This document shows, in pieces, positions 57,228 through 64,000 of a stretch of 64,000 nt of DNA. Made by a program: the position numbers and the translations under genes. Every line of letters begins with the position of its first letter. Within the stretch, counting starts at the first letter, position 1. The stretch comes from Erysipelotrichaceae bacterium (GTDB taxonomy: Bacteria; Bacillota_I; Bacilli_A; Erysipelotrichales; Erysipelotrichaceae): contig JAFRLM010000020.1 of NCBI GenBank assembly GCA_017431225.1, positions 1 through 64,000 on the forward strand, written 5' to 3'. The notes under the pieces were generated by a model that ran no database searches, had not been told where the DNA came from, and saw only the letters and a program-made list of their open reading frames with translations.

Positions 57228-57839
57228 TCACTGTTTTGCCGATTTATGCAGAATCATCTCGGCAGCGATTGTTGTGCCGATCAGAAGCAGCAGCCATATC
57301 AGCAGAAGAAAATAGTTTCCTGCCTCAAGAAGAGGATACGGCGCCAGAACACGGGAAGTGCAGGCATTATACAAAAGCGATAACGCGAAGAGAACGAAAG
57401 CGGGAAATGAGATCATCCAGCAGCGGTTCGCAGTCTTCTGATCGATCATATTATTCAGCCTGGCTGCATAGATGATCATAGCCGAAACGATCATCCAGAC
57501 GAAACCGTTCATGATCGCGAACGCGTTCTGGTATTCATACCAGAGAGCGCAGGAAGTGATATAGCCGATCCAGGCCATGGACGGTCCCAGAACAGAAAGA
57601 ACGTTGCCGGTCTTTCTTTCTTTGTCATTCTCCTTTATCGGCTCGATGCCTTTTAATAAATAGTCGGTCGTGACATCAAAGAATTCGCTCATCGCGATGA
57701 TCTTTTCCATCTCCGGAACGCTTTGTTCGCTTTCCCATTTTGAAACTGCCTGCCGGCTTACGCCGAGCTTATCCGCCAGTTCTTCCTGAGAGATTCCTTT
57801 CTGTCTTCTTAACTCTAAGATCCGATCTGAAATTTTCAT
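57228..57839 (-). CDS. XRE-family regulator with four membrane helices
   Basis: A 203-residue protein with an N-terminal helix-turn-helix (RILELRRQKGISQEELADKLGVSRQAVSKWESEQSVPEMEKII, about 6-50), a linker, and four hydrophobic segments (about 85-200). It is of the common Firmicutes type in which a Cro/CI-like domain is tethered to the membrane. AAGGAGGAAAACAAT precedes the ATG. It is the last gene before the pseudogene, within the accessory region next to ssrA. Target unknown. Confidence 0.85.
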   Translation of the reverse strand: MKISDRILELRRQKGISQEELADKLGVSRQAVSKWESEQSVPEMEKIIAMSEFFDVTTDYLLKGIEPIKENDKERKTGNVLSVLGPSMAWIGYITSCALWYEYQNAFAIMNGFVWMIVSAMIIYAARLNNMIDQKTANRCWMISFPAFVLFALSLLYNACTSRVLAPYPLLEAGNYFLLLIWLLLLIGTTIAAEMILHKSAKQ

Positions 57840-57993
57840 ATTGTTTTCCTCCTTGATGGTTTAAAAGTACCTTTCTTTCCGGTTGCCTCTCCACCATCTC
57901 GGCTTGGAACTCTATAAACCGCCGGTTGCGATCTGTTATTTCGGCTGATGATCATCGAAAAACAGAAAATGTATTCCGGCGATCAAGAAAGCT

Positions 57994-58506
57994 TTAACCC
58001 TCTTTGCCGAATATAAGGCCTTTGAGTCCGCTGACTACTTTCTTGACGGTCTGGCTTCCTGTGCCGAAACCCTGACGGAAAACATAATCCATCGTGTCAT
58101 AGAACCCGTCAAGAGTCTGCTTTGTAAACTCCGCCTTGACCTTGTCTTCGCTCATATTTTTATATTTGCTCTTTTCCCTGAACTCCTTGTAGTTGTCAAA
58201 GACATACTTGTGCCATTCCGGTCCAAGCAGTTTGTCACTGTATTCTTCTTCGAATTTCCTGATCGATGTGCCAACATCCAGAGGGATATCCATGTAGTAA
58301 TACTTTACCAGACTTATGGTTTCCTCATGATAGGCTCTCAGCTCGGCGATCCGGTCATCGCTCAATGCATCAATATCTTCGAGATACTTCTCGTATAAAT
58401 ACATATATCTCGTATAGACGCTGCGAAGGATGTCATCCGGGTCTTTCTTTTTGGCGGTCTCTTCATTCAGGATCTGTTCGATTCTTTCTCTTTTTAATTC
58501 GATCAT
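57994..58506 (-). CDS. Hypothetical helical protein
   Basis: A 170-residue, mostly alpha-helical, highly charged protein (KRERIEQILNEETAKKKDPDDIL, RYMYLYEKYLEDIDALSDDRIAELRAYHEE) with no membrane segment or signal. It ends GSQTVKKVVSGLKGLIFGKEG. I do not recognise the family. GGAGAATAAGT precedes the ATG. It lies 53 bases downstream of the lipoprotein gene at 58560 on the same strand and may be co-transcribed with it. Confidence 0.65.
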   Translation of the reverse strand: MIELKRERIEQILNEETAKKKDPDDILRSVYTRYMYLYEKYLEDIDALSDDRIAELRAYHEETISLVKYYYMDIPLDVGTSIRKFEEEYSDKLLGPEWHKYVFDNYKEFREKSKYKNMSEDKVKAEFTKQTLDGFYDTMDYVFRQGFGTGSQTVKKVVSGLKGLIFGKEG

Positions 58507-58559
58507 ACTTATTCTCCATAATAAGCTTTGCTTTTCTGTGTGGCGGCGCCGACCGGGAT

Positions 58560-59441
58560 TCAGTCGCCGGCGGTCATATCATACACAAACACTTCGTGTA
58601 TTTCTTCGGTATATCCTTCGTAGAATCCTCTCGGCATTCCGGCGATGATCCTCGCGCCTCTGTTGTACAGCAGCAGAAACTGACCGGTATCCTTCCGGAA
58701 TGTCAGGCCTTCGATCTCGCCCTGACGGATCACATCATCGAATGTCTTTTCCAGGGTGACCCTGCCGGTATCCCTGTTTTCGGAAACATCGATCCTGTAC
58801 ATGTGGTCCGGCGCGTTTTCTTCGGCGTCCCCGTCATCGCTCGTGACATAGAGCCTGCCGTCATGATACGCCACGCCCTGGATCCATTTGGGACTTGTCT
58901 GCATTTTCAGCTTTCCTTTATATTCCGCTGTGTCCAGATCATACATGTACAGATATTCACTGGATTCATCGTCTATCCACGACGACATATACACTGTCCG
59001 GGAATCCGGATCCACGGCGATCCCGCTGCATTCCAGCTGACCGGTATCCGCCCGGAAGGGAAAAACTCTTTTGAGTTTCAGCGTGTCGCCGTCATAGACT
59101 GCGACCTGTATATTTCTGCCCTCACCGTCCATAAAGTATTCCACGCCAAGATATAATTCATTGTTGTACACATCGATATCACCGATGTGGTTGACTTCCA
59201 GTGAATAACCCTCAAACGGCTCAGGGTTTTCGGCAATAAGGTTCCAATTACCGTCATACTTTTGCAGTATCCCGGATCCGCTGACCCAGTAATCGCCGTT
59301 CTCTGTGCAGATCCCCTGTCTGCCGCCGACGGGGTGAACTTCCTGCAGTTCATATCTGTAAGCGGGTCTTGCGTTTCCGGCGCATCCGTTCAGAAACACT
59401 GCGGATAGAATTCCAAGTGTCATCATTGTCTTTATTTGCAT
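58560..59441 (-). CDS. Lipoprotein with beta-propeller-like repeats
   Basis: A 293-residue lipoprotein (LGILSAVFLNGC, lipid Cys about 20). The mature part shows repeated strand patterns typical of a WD/SMP-30-like beta-propeller: GDYWVSGSGILQKYDGNW, GDIDVYNNELYLGVEYF, GIAVDPDSRTVYMSSW, GVAYHDGRLYVTSDDG, GLTFRKDTGQFLLLYN. It is exported and bound to the outer face of the membrane. Ligand or enzyme activity unknown. GAGGGAAAA precedes the ATG. Confidence 0.75.
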   Translation of the reverse strand: MQIKTMMTLGILSAVFLNGCAGNARPAYRYELQEVHPVGGRQGICTENGDYWVSGSGILQKYDGNWNLIAENPEPFEGYSLEVNHIGDIDVYNNELYLGVEYFMDGEGRNIQVAVYDGDTLKLKRVFPFRADTGQLECSGIAVDPDSRTVYMSSWIDDESSEYLYMYDLDTAEYKGKLKMQTSPKWIQGVAYHDGRLYVTSDDGDAEENAPDHMYRIDVSENRDTGRVTLEKTFDDVIRQGEIEGLTFRKDTGQFLLLYNRGARIIAGMPRGFYEGYTEEIHEVFVYDMTAGD

Positions 59442-59474
59442 TTTTCCCTCGCTATACGGATCTGTTACCCTTTT

Positions 59475-59560
59475 TCATTATAGTTGAACAGGATCGTTTT
59501 ATCCCGTAAGTCGGTATTTGCTGAAGATAACGACAGTTCAGACGAACGCTGATCATCAGC
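59475..59560. repeat. Degenerate copy of the terminator/ssrA-3'-like repeat
   Basis: CATTATAGTTGAACAGGATCG (a decayed form of ATTATACAAAAACAGGAC) is followed about 45 bases later by AGTTCAGACGAAC, the 13-base core also seen at 62069-62085 and, with one change, near 60286. Confidence 0.4.
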
Positions 59561-59580
59561 AGTAAACTCATTCCGGTCTG

Positions 59581-60180
59581 TCAGTCAGGCTGCTGGCCGT
59601 CGTGCACTTTCCATGCGCATTCTGTGATTCGCATATCCGTGAACACTGCCTTGAAACTGGAATCTTCCGGGCTGCAGGCGTAAATGCCAAAGCGGATCTT
59701 TCCGGCACCCTCCCACATATGGCAAACTCTCATCTGCGTGAATTCATTGCCGTCCGGCGAACACTCTATGCAATAGTCGTCTTCTCTGCGGCTGAAACGG
59801 TACCACATGACCTTGACGTCTGCCGGAATGGCGGTCGTCGCCCAGTCGGAATAACCGTGATTCGTTACAACGGAGCCGAGATGCTGAAAGGACTCATTTT
59901 CATATTCTACAGACCCTTTCAGCCAGTTTTCGGAATCAAGGTACATGACGATACCGCATTGATCAAAACGATGATGGCTTTCCGTGAAGTCTGTTTTCAC
60001 GATAAACGAGAAGTACTTCTCTTCGGTTTCCGTCTGCAATACCGGAGCATTGTCATTACGGAAATGATAGTACGTTCTCTGCCAGAGATCTGTGTGCGGG
60101 ATCGTCACGATCTCGATCCAGTCTTTACTGACAGAATAATTGAGCGGCTCTCTTGTCCATTTCATTTCATTTGTGTTCAT
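59581..60180 (-). CDS. DUF1349 concanavalin-A-like protein
   Basis: A 199-residue protein matching the DUF1349 jelly-roll family. It has DLWQRTYYHFRNDNAP, FSFIVKTDFTESHHRFDQCGIVMYLDSENWLKGSVEYE, SDWATTAIP, MWYRFSRREDDYCIECSPDG and IRFGIYACSP. Family members are cytosolic, often regulator- or carbohydrate-associated, and without proven function (yeast homologues were named for effects on enolase regulation). GGAGGAAC precedes the ATG. It is probably cargo of the accessory region. Confidence 0.85.
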   Translation of the reverse strand: MNTNEMKWTREPLNYSVSKDWIEIVTIPHTDLWQRTYYHFRNDNAPVLQTETEEKYFSFIVKTDFTESHHRFDQCGIVMYLDSENWLKGSVEYENESFQHLGSVVTNHGYSDWATTAIPADVKVMWYRFSRREDDYCIECSPDGNEFTQMRVCHMWEGAGKIRFGIYACSPEDSSFKAVFTDMRITECAWKVHDGQQPD

Positions 60181-60257
60181 AAGTTCCTCCGGAAAGGCTC
60201 TTTCCGCATCGGCGAATACCGGTGCTTTTCTTCTGTATTTATTGCCTTCAAAGCCCT

Positions 60258-60310
60258 GTTCGTTTTCTTTTGATGGAGTCGGGTGAGTTCAGACAAACCG
60301 AATATTTATA
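60258..60310. repeat. Second degenerate ssrA-3'-like repeat
   Basis: Contains TTTTGATGGAGTCGGG followed by TGAGTTCAGACAAACC. Aligned with 62056-62088 it keeps TTGATGGAG and the AGTTCAGAC-AAC core. On the minus strand it reads ...CTCCATCA, like a decayed CTCCACCA tRNA-type end. Confidence 0.4.
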
Positions 60311-60352
60311 TGAGATCGGCGGTCATCGCCCTGAAGATTCAAAGGACTCAGA

Positions 60353-60988
60353 TCAGTCTTTTCTTTTGATCGGGTGGCGAATGACGGTCTTCAGCTTTTC
60401 CGGCTCGACCTTTCTGGCATCGCTCAGATATATTTCGTGATGAAGCCGCTGTTCACTGATATCCAATGCGAATCCCTGCTGCTCCATATACTCATGCATC
60501 AGCGCTACTGTCGCAGGCTCGCCATCATAGGAACCGATGTGCATGCACTGAACGCACAAGCCTTCTTCATATGTCAGAAATTCGACCTTTGAGAAGTCCG
60601 TCTTTTTCTTTTTGGCAGCCTCCTCAACAACCCATTCGAAATCAGCCTTTGTGACAAAATCAGGCAGACGAATGACAGAGATCCATTTGAAGTTTTCTTT
60701 ATGGGCGTAGTCGATCCCCGCAATACCATCCTGCCACCAGAACCCCTCCAGCGGAGGAACGACATAATCAAAATATCCTTCGATCTTATGGCTGCCTTTT
60801 TTGCTCATCTTTATCGTGAACGCGATACCATACAAAAGACCTATGGCTTGTTTGTATTCGCCGTCTTCCTGATTCGGATCGCCCTGTCCACGAACCGCGA
60901 TATAGTTCACGCGCGGCACCGTCACGATCGAAGGCTTGTTCTTAGGCATGTAGAATTCCTTGTACTCTTTTTTATAATCAAACGGCAT
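60353..60988 (-). CDS. GyrI-like small-molecule-binding domain protein
   Basis: A 211-residue protein of the GyrI-like/SOUL fold. It has YKKEYKEFYMPKNKPSIVTVPRVNYIAVRGQGDPN, YGIAFTIKMSKKG, PPLEGFWW, KADFEWVVEEAAKKKK and CVQCMHIGSYDGEPATVALMHEYMEQQGF. Standalone members (the YdhL/CHP group) bind or hydrolyse small toxic molecules. GAGGAAAAGGTA precedes the ATG at 60988, which overlaps the 3' end of the hydrolase gene by 11 bases, so the two are coupled. Confidence 0.85.
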   Translation of the reverse strand: MPFDYKKEYKEFYMPKNKPSIVTVPRVNYIAVRGQGDPNQEDGEYKQAIGLLYGIAFTIKMSKKGSHKIEGYFDYVVPPLEGFWWQDGIAGIDYAHKENFKWISVIRLPDFVTKADFEWVVEEAAKKKKTDFSKVEFLTYEEGLCVQCMHIGSYDGEPATVALMHEYMEQQGFALDISEQRLHHEIYLSDARKVEPEKLKTVIRHPIKRKD

Positions 60989-61616
60989 TACCTTTTCCTC
61001 CGCAAATTCGTTTTCCAATCGTTCTGATGAGCCATGAATCAAGAAAGTCCATCTGTTCCGGCGTATGAAACCAATGCTCGCCGTCCTTCATAACAGCCAG
61101 CTCTGCCCCGGTCCTTTCGGAAAAAGCAGATATCGTCTTAAAGGATGTCAGATTGTCTTTTTCACCGTAAAGGATGCTGGTGGGAACTACCCAGCTGACC
61201 GGATGATCCCTAACATACTGTAAATAATCCCACGACAGTGTTTCCCCAAAATCTGTTTTTATCTTCCCTTTTAAGCGCAGCTCATCTTCGGTCACATTTG
61301 ACCATGACATCATGTTCAGGATCAATCCTTCCATATCGGTAACCGGAGAGATAAACAGCGCTCTTTCGACCTGCCGATCTGAAAAAGAATGCATCGAGAA
61401 GAATGCACCGATACTGTTGGCGATCAGCAGAACCGGTCCGGATCTTTCGCACAAAGCATTCATATATGATCCGAATTCTCTTTTGGCATCCCAGGGGGTT
61501 TCGGCTTTGTAGTCAAATCCGATCACATCATAGTCCTTCAAAATCGGTCTGTAATGACCTGCCTCTTTCGCGCTGCCGCCTTTTCCGTGAATGTAAACCG
61601 CTGTTTGTTTCGTCAT
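60978..61616 (-). CDS. Small alpha/beta hydrolase
   Basis: A 212-residue serine hydrolase-like protein with VYIHGKGGSAKEAGHY, a nucleophile elbow ANSIGAF (Asn in place of the first Gly of GxSxG), acid ILYGEKDNLT and His in GEHWFH. It is cytosolic. It starts the two-gene unit with the GyrI-like protein. AGGAAAAG is a modest ribosome-binding site. Similar proteins are annotated as alpha/beta hydrolases of unknown substrate. Confidence 0.8.
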   Translation of the reverse strand: MTKQTAVYIHGKGGSAKEAGHYRPILKDYDVIGFDYKAETPWDAKREFGSYMNALCERSGPVLLIANSIGAFFSMHSFSDRQVERALFISPVTDMEGLILNMMSWSNVTEDELRLKGKIKTDFGETLSWDYLQYVRDHPVSWVVPTSILYGEKDNLTSFKTISAFSERTGAELAVMKDGEHWFHTPEQMDFLDSWLIRTIGKRICGGKGNAV

Positions 61617-61663
61617 TATTTATCTTTTCCTGTTCGGTGATTTTCTTACCGGGATCCGCGGTA

Positions 61664-61978
61664 TCATCTTGCTTTCTTCGGTTTCTTTTCAGGCAGTTCC
61701 GCATACATGCCTTCCAGCAGTTCTGTGATCAGATCCATATCTTCAAATCTGTCAAATACATGCATCAGTGTCTTTGAGCCTTCATACGGAAAACGCAGTT
61801 CAGAATCTGCAAGCAGCTTGTCCGATGTCGGTGTTCTCTTTAAAAACAGTTCATTATCGCAAATATCACCTATCAGCTTACCGTCAAGGTACACAAGATA
61901 TCCGCCCATCATGGCTTTTATGACAATGTTTCCGGCTGTGGAAAAACACTCGCGCACATATTCATTAAATTCATTCAT
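61664..61978 (-). CDS. TfoX/Sxy N-terminal domain protein
   Basis: A 104-residue protein matching the TfoX N-terminal domain: CFSTAGNIVIKAMMGGYLVYLDGKLIGDICDNELFLKRT, then a helical C-terminus ending LPEKKPKKAR. In gammaproteobacteria full-length TfoX/Sxy triggers competence genes. Single-domain versions in Firmicutes have no established role and often sit in accessory DNA, as here. GGAGGCCGTCATA precedes the ATG. Confidence 0.85.
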   Translation of the reverse strand: MNEFNEYVRECFSTAGNIVIKAMMGGYLVYLDGKLIGDICDNELFLKRTPTSDKLLADSELRFPYEGSKTLMHVFDRFEDMDLITELLEGMYAELPEKKPKKAR

Positions 61979-62017
61979 TATGACGGCCTCCGGCTTCCGT
62001 GATTTCTCCTGAATCCA

Positions 62018-62095
62018 TTATACAAAAACAGGACCAATACAGTCCTGTCTGTTGTTATTGATGGAGCTGAGGAGAGTTCAGACGAACTCTGTACG
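62018..62095 (-). repeat. Terminator plus degenerate copy of the tmRNA 3' end (candidate attachment-site scar)
   Basis: On the minus strand CAGAGTTCG...CTCTCCTCAGCTCCATCA resembles the tmRNA end CAGGGGTTCGACTCCCCTCATCTCCACCA (62547-62575), with an inserted TCTGAA and several changes. It is followed by a terminator with the same ATTATACAAAAACAGGAC flank as the one after ssrA. The segment looks like a decayed duplication of the ssrA 3' end, as left by integrative elements. Confidence 0.5.
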
Positions 62096-62145
62096 GTCAC
62101 AGGAGATTATCTGATCATTGCTCTTACAATTCGATAAATGAGAAG

Positions 62146-62460
62146 TTAACGATTGTACTTTGCTCCAGCAGTAATTAACATGACCAATCCCACTGCAAAG
62201 CAAACGGCAAAACACAGAAAACTGTAAACAGAATCTGTCACAAAAAGTATTACAGCAGATATCAGTAACCCAATTCCTATTACAATAAGACCAATTCCTG
62301 ACAGCCTGCAAAACGCTGTCTTGTTTTCTGCAGAGACTTTATTGACATGATAATCATGCATCAGGGTGAGTTTTTCTTTTTTCCAGATCAACCAACCCAT
62401 AACAGCAATAATAGTACCTGCTCCTCCGGTTATTAAGAATCCAATTATTTTGCCTATCAT
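62146..62460 (-). CDS. DUF3784 membrane protein
   Basis: A 104-residue protein with three hydrophobic helices and the family pattern GWLIWKKEKLTLMHDYHVNKVSAENKTAFCRLSGIGLIVIGIGLL. DUF3784 proteins are widespread in Bacillota, often near regulators or mobile DNA, and have no known function. GGGAGATCC precedes the ATG. It lies between the tmRNA gene and a degenerate copy of its 3' end. Confidence 0.82.
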   Translation of the reverse strand: MIGKIIGFLITGGAGTIIAVMGWLIWKKEKLTLMHDYHVNKVSAENKTAFCRLSGIGLIVIGIGLLISAVILFVTDSVYSFLCFAVCFAVGLVMLITAGAKYNR

Positions 62461-62506
62461 ATCGAGGATCTCCCTTACATACTTCGATTTGTCTCTTTAA
62501 ATCCAT

Positions 62507-62536
62507 TATACAAAAACAGGACTTTTCAGTCCTGTT
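62507..62536 (-). terminator. Terminator of ssrA
   Basis: On the minus strand ACAGGAC-TGAAAA-GTCCTGT followed by TTTTGTATAATGG, 11 bases after the tmRNA CCA end. Confidence 0.88.
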
Positions 62537-62546
62537 CTCTTCTACA

Positions 62547-62897
62547 TGGTGGAGATGAGGGGAGTCGAACCCCTGTCCAGAAAAAGCCCCACATCGCAGT
62601 TTCTACAGTTTATTCCGAATTTGTTTTAAGACGGATCTTATAGCCCGGACTGCCAGGACCCGAATCTGCCTTTTCGGTTTTCGGATGGTAAGAGGAAGGC
62701 TAACTTACTTCACCTAACTTGTGTTTACTCTGCAACCGCTACAAGTTTTACAGCTGCAGGCTTGCCGCGTCTATATCGACGTTACTTAGGCAAATGCTAA
62801 TTCAGTATTGTTAGCGTTTATTTTAATTTGATGATTAGGTCATCACTCCACTGCCACTGCGATCCAGCATAATCCTGTCGAGACCAAATACATCCCC
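62547..62897 (-). ncRNA. ssrA: Transfer-messenger RNA
   Basis: On the minus strand the molecule starts GGGGATGTATTTGG and ends CATCTCCACCA, giving the tRNA-like acceptor stem (GGGGATG/CATCTCC) and a T-arm GGGGTTCGACTCCCC. The tag frame is at 62786-62815: GCT resume codon, peptide ANNTELAFA, stop TAA. The tag ends in AFA, as in Mollicutes, rather than the LAA of most bacteria. Its partner gene smpB lies directly upstream. Confidence 0.95.
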
Positions 62898-62906
62898 AGG
62901 AATTAA

Positions 62907-62935
62907 ACTTTAAATCGTTTATTTTCCTTTGTCAA
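62907..62935 (-). promoter_or_regulatory. Promoter of ssrA
   Basis: On the minus strand TTGACA (62930-62935), 17-base spacer, TAAAGT (62907-62912). The -35 overlaps the smpB stop codon. Confidence 0.8.
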
Positions 62936-63381
62936 TAACGGCGCATCGCTTTCTCCGCCTCGCGTTTCATCGTGCGGACTTTCGATGCTTCACGTTTGTC
63001 GTAGAGATTCTTACCTTTTGCCAGGGCGATCTCAAGTTTCGCAAGTCCGGAACTCAGATACAGCCTCAGCGGGATAACCGTATACCCGTCCAGTTTGGAC
63101 TTGGAAAACAGTTTGACGATCTCCCTGCGGTGAAGAAGCAGCTTGCGGTCACGGTCAGCATCGTGATTGTTGTAGGTGCCGAAAGTATAAACAGCGATAT
63201 GAAGTCCCTTGATCCAGGCTTCCCCTTCGCTGAAAGAGATATAGGCATCCTGGAATGACGCTTTTCCGTTCCGCAGAGATTTGATCTCTGTACCCTGCAG
63301 GACCAGTCCGGCCTCATAGGTATCCTCGATGAAATAATCGTGATATGCTTTTTTATTTCGTGCGATCTCTTTAACTGCCAT
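62932..63381 (-). CDS. smpB: SsrA-binding protein
   Basis: Binds tmRNA and delivers it to stalled ribosomes in trans-translation. The 149 residues match SmpB: IARNKKAYHDYFIEDTYEAGLVLQGTEIKSLRNGKASFQDAYI, YNNHDADRDRKLLLHRREI, GYTVIPLRLYLSSGLAKLEIALAKGKNLYDKREASK, and a basic C-terminal tail. It lies between rnr and ssrA, as in many Firmicutes. Its ATG is six bases after a TATAAT that is also the last two sense codons of rnr, so it can be made from its own leaderless mRNA. Confidence 0.97.
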   Translation of the reverse strand: MAVKEIARNKKAYHDYFIEDTYEAGLVLQGTEIKSLRNGKASFQDAYISFSEGEAWIKGLHIAVYTFGTYNNHDADRDRKLLLHRREIVKLFSKSKLDGYTVIPLRLYLSSGLAKLEIALAKGKNLYDKREASKVRTMKREAEKAMRRY

Positions 63382-63384
63382 ATG

Positions 63385-64000
63385 CTAATTATACCCCTTT
63401 CTTAAGGGAGAAACCTCAATTCTTTTGTAGTGCCAGTCGATGCCGAGGATATAGACACGAACGGTATCTCCGAGCTTATAGGACGTCTGTTCGAATTCAC
63501 TGTCCAGATACATGAAGACTTCGATCCCGTTCTTCAAAGACATATAGACCCCGAAAGGCTGGATCGAGGTAACGATCGCAGTCGCTTTCCTGCCGATCCT
63601 GCTTTCCGCATAAACGCATGCGGCGACTTTATCCGCTTCACGTTCGATCTTGACCGCATCGATCTCCTTCTGGTTGACCTGCGCGGCGATGCCTTTAAGA
63701 TCCTTCTCTTCCCTGAATCTCTCGTCGCGGAACACGTGTCTGTGCAGTGCCCGGTGAACGAGCAGATCCGGATAACGGCGGATCGGTGAAGTGAAGTGAC
63801 AGTAGTTTTCCAGCGCCAGAGCATAGTGCCCCTTGCTTTCGGGCGCGTATTTGGCTTTCGCCTGCGCGCGCAGAAGCAGATTGTAAAGATAATCGCAGCC
63901 CTCTTTGTCTTCAAGATAGCGTAACGCGTTTAAGATCTCCTCACGCTGCGTCTCTCCTACCCGCGGACAGCCGACGGCGTCCGCTTCCGCGAAGAAGTCT
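63385..64000 (-). CDS. rnr: Ribonuclease R, C-terminal part (continues off the right edge)
   Basis: A 3'-5' exoribonuclease that degrades structured RNA and, with tmRNA-SmpB, non-stop mRNAs. The window holds the last 204 residues. They contain the end of the RNB catalytic domain (KAKYAPESKGHYALALENYCHFTSPIRRYPDLLVHR) and the C-terminal S1 domain (GRKATAIVTSIQPFGVYMSLKNGIEVFMYLDS...YKLGDTVRVYILGID). The frame is open to the edge. It is followed after 3 bases by smpB, the common rnr-smpB order. The basic tail beyond S1 that E. coli RNase R has is absent, as in other Firmicutes. Confidence 0.93.
   Translation of the reverse strand, partial: DFFAEADAVGCPRVGETQREEILNALRYLEDKEGCDYLYNLLLRAQAKAKYAPESKGHYALALENYCHFTSPIRRYPDLLVHRALHRHVFRDERFREEKDLKGIAAQVNQKEIDAVKIEREADKVAACVYAESRIGRKATAIVTSIQPFGVYMSLKNGIEVFMYLDSEFEQTSYKLGDTVRVYILGIDWHYKRIEVSPLRKGYN
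63388..63393 (-). promoter_or_regulatory. -10 element of smpB inside the end of rnr (leaderless)
   Basis: TATAAT on the minus strand encodes the last two residues (Tyr-Asn) of RNase R; the rnr stop codon lies in the six bases before the smpB ATG. Confidence 0.5.

Noticed and set aside
57150-62580. Prophage or complete integrative element next to ssrA
   Set aside because: No integrase, phage structural, replication or conjugation gene is visible; only repeats and small cargo-like genes remain.

Overview
This is a stretch of a Bacillota (Firmicutes) chromosome, most likely from the class Erysipelotrichia or a close gut relative. The reasons are low-GC-Gram-positive gene sets (CdaA-CdaR-GlmM, TrhP1/TrhP2, a class B sortase, Cna-B adhesins, a FolT transporter behind a tetrahydrofolate riboswitch), consensus TTGACA/TATAAT promoters, and a tmRNA tag ending in Ala-Phe-Ala as in the related Mollicutes. 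The genus cannot be fixed from the sequence alone.

Layout. 1-340: leader and strong promoter of an rRNA operon leaving the left edge, then a D-2-hydroxyacid dehydrogenase with a Rex-like operator. 1.4-5.65 kb: acylphosphatase and a four-gene, translationally coupled RNA-modification operon. 5.7-8.5 kb: THF riboswitch and folT, typA/bipA, tRNA-Leu. 8.5-16.3 kb: phosphodiesterase and M18 peptidase, dut co-transcribed with two tRNAs, more tRNAs, an aldo/keto reductase, a tnpB-only IS200/IS605-type element and tRNA-Asp. 16.4-20.4 kb: membrane acyltransferase with two SGNH-like domains, a lysoplasmalogenase-like protein, an XRE regulator. 20.4-28.6 kb (minus strand): response regulator, histidine kinase, hydrolase, MurF, Ddl, DeoD, VanY-type carboxypeptidase, sortase B. 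28.6-36 kb: mutY, glmM-cdaR-cdaA (cyclic di-AMP and cell-wall precursor synthesis), a TraB-family protein, alr. 36.1-36.9 kb: seven tRNAs. 37-39.4 kb: DUF1893-DUF3842 pair and an ECF transporter S subunit behind a structured leader, then an EamA permease. 39.5-47 kb: two large Cna-B surface proteins. 47.4-57 kb: butyrate kinase, MFS permease, lipoproteins (tyrosine phosphatase, a prephenate-dehydratase-like lipoprotein, unknowns), NifX-like protein, M24 peptidase. 57-62.5 kb: a patchy accessory region of small unrelated genes, bounded by repeated terminators and degenerate copies resembling the tmRNA 3' end. 62.5-64 kb: ssrA (tmRNA), smpB and the end of rnr.

How it fits together. A large share of the window serves the cell envelope: D-Ala supply (alr), D-Ala-D-Ala ligation (ddl), murF, glmM, VanY trimming, O-acyl transfer, sortase and its probable clients. 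The right edge is the trans-translation and ribosome-rescue module (rnr-smpB-ssrA).

Most notable pattern. About a dozen genes have a -10 hexamer placed 6-9 bases before the start codon, with no room for a Shine-Dalgarno sequence, which implies leaderless mRNAs. Many other genes have ordinary GGAGG sites. Other points of interest are the lipid-anchored prephenate-dehydratase-like protein, surface proteins ending abruptly at VPNTAGK with no membrane tail, and the AFA tmRNA tag.
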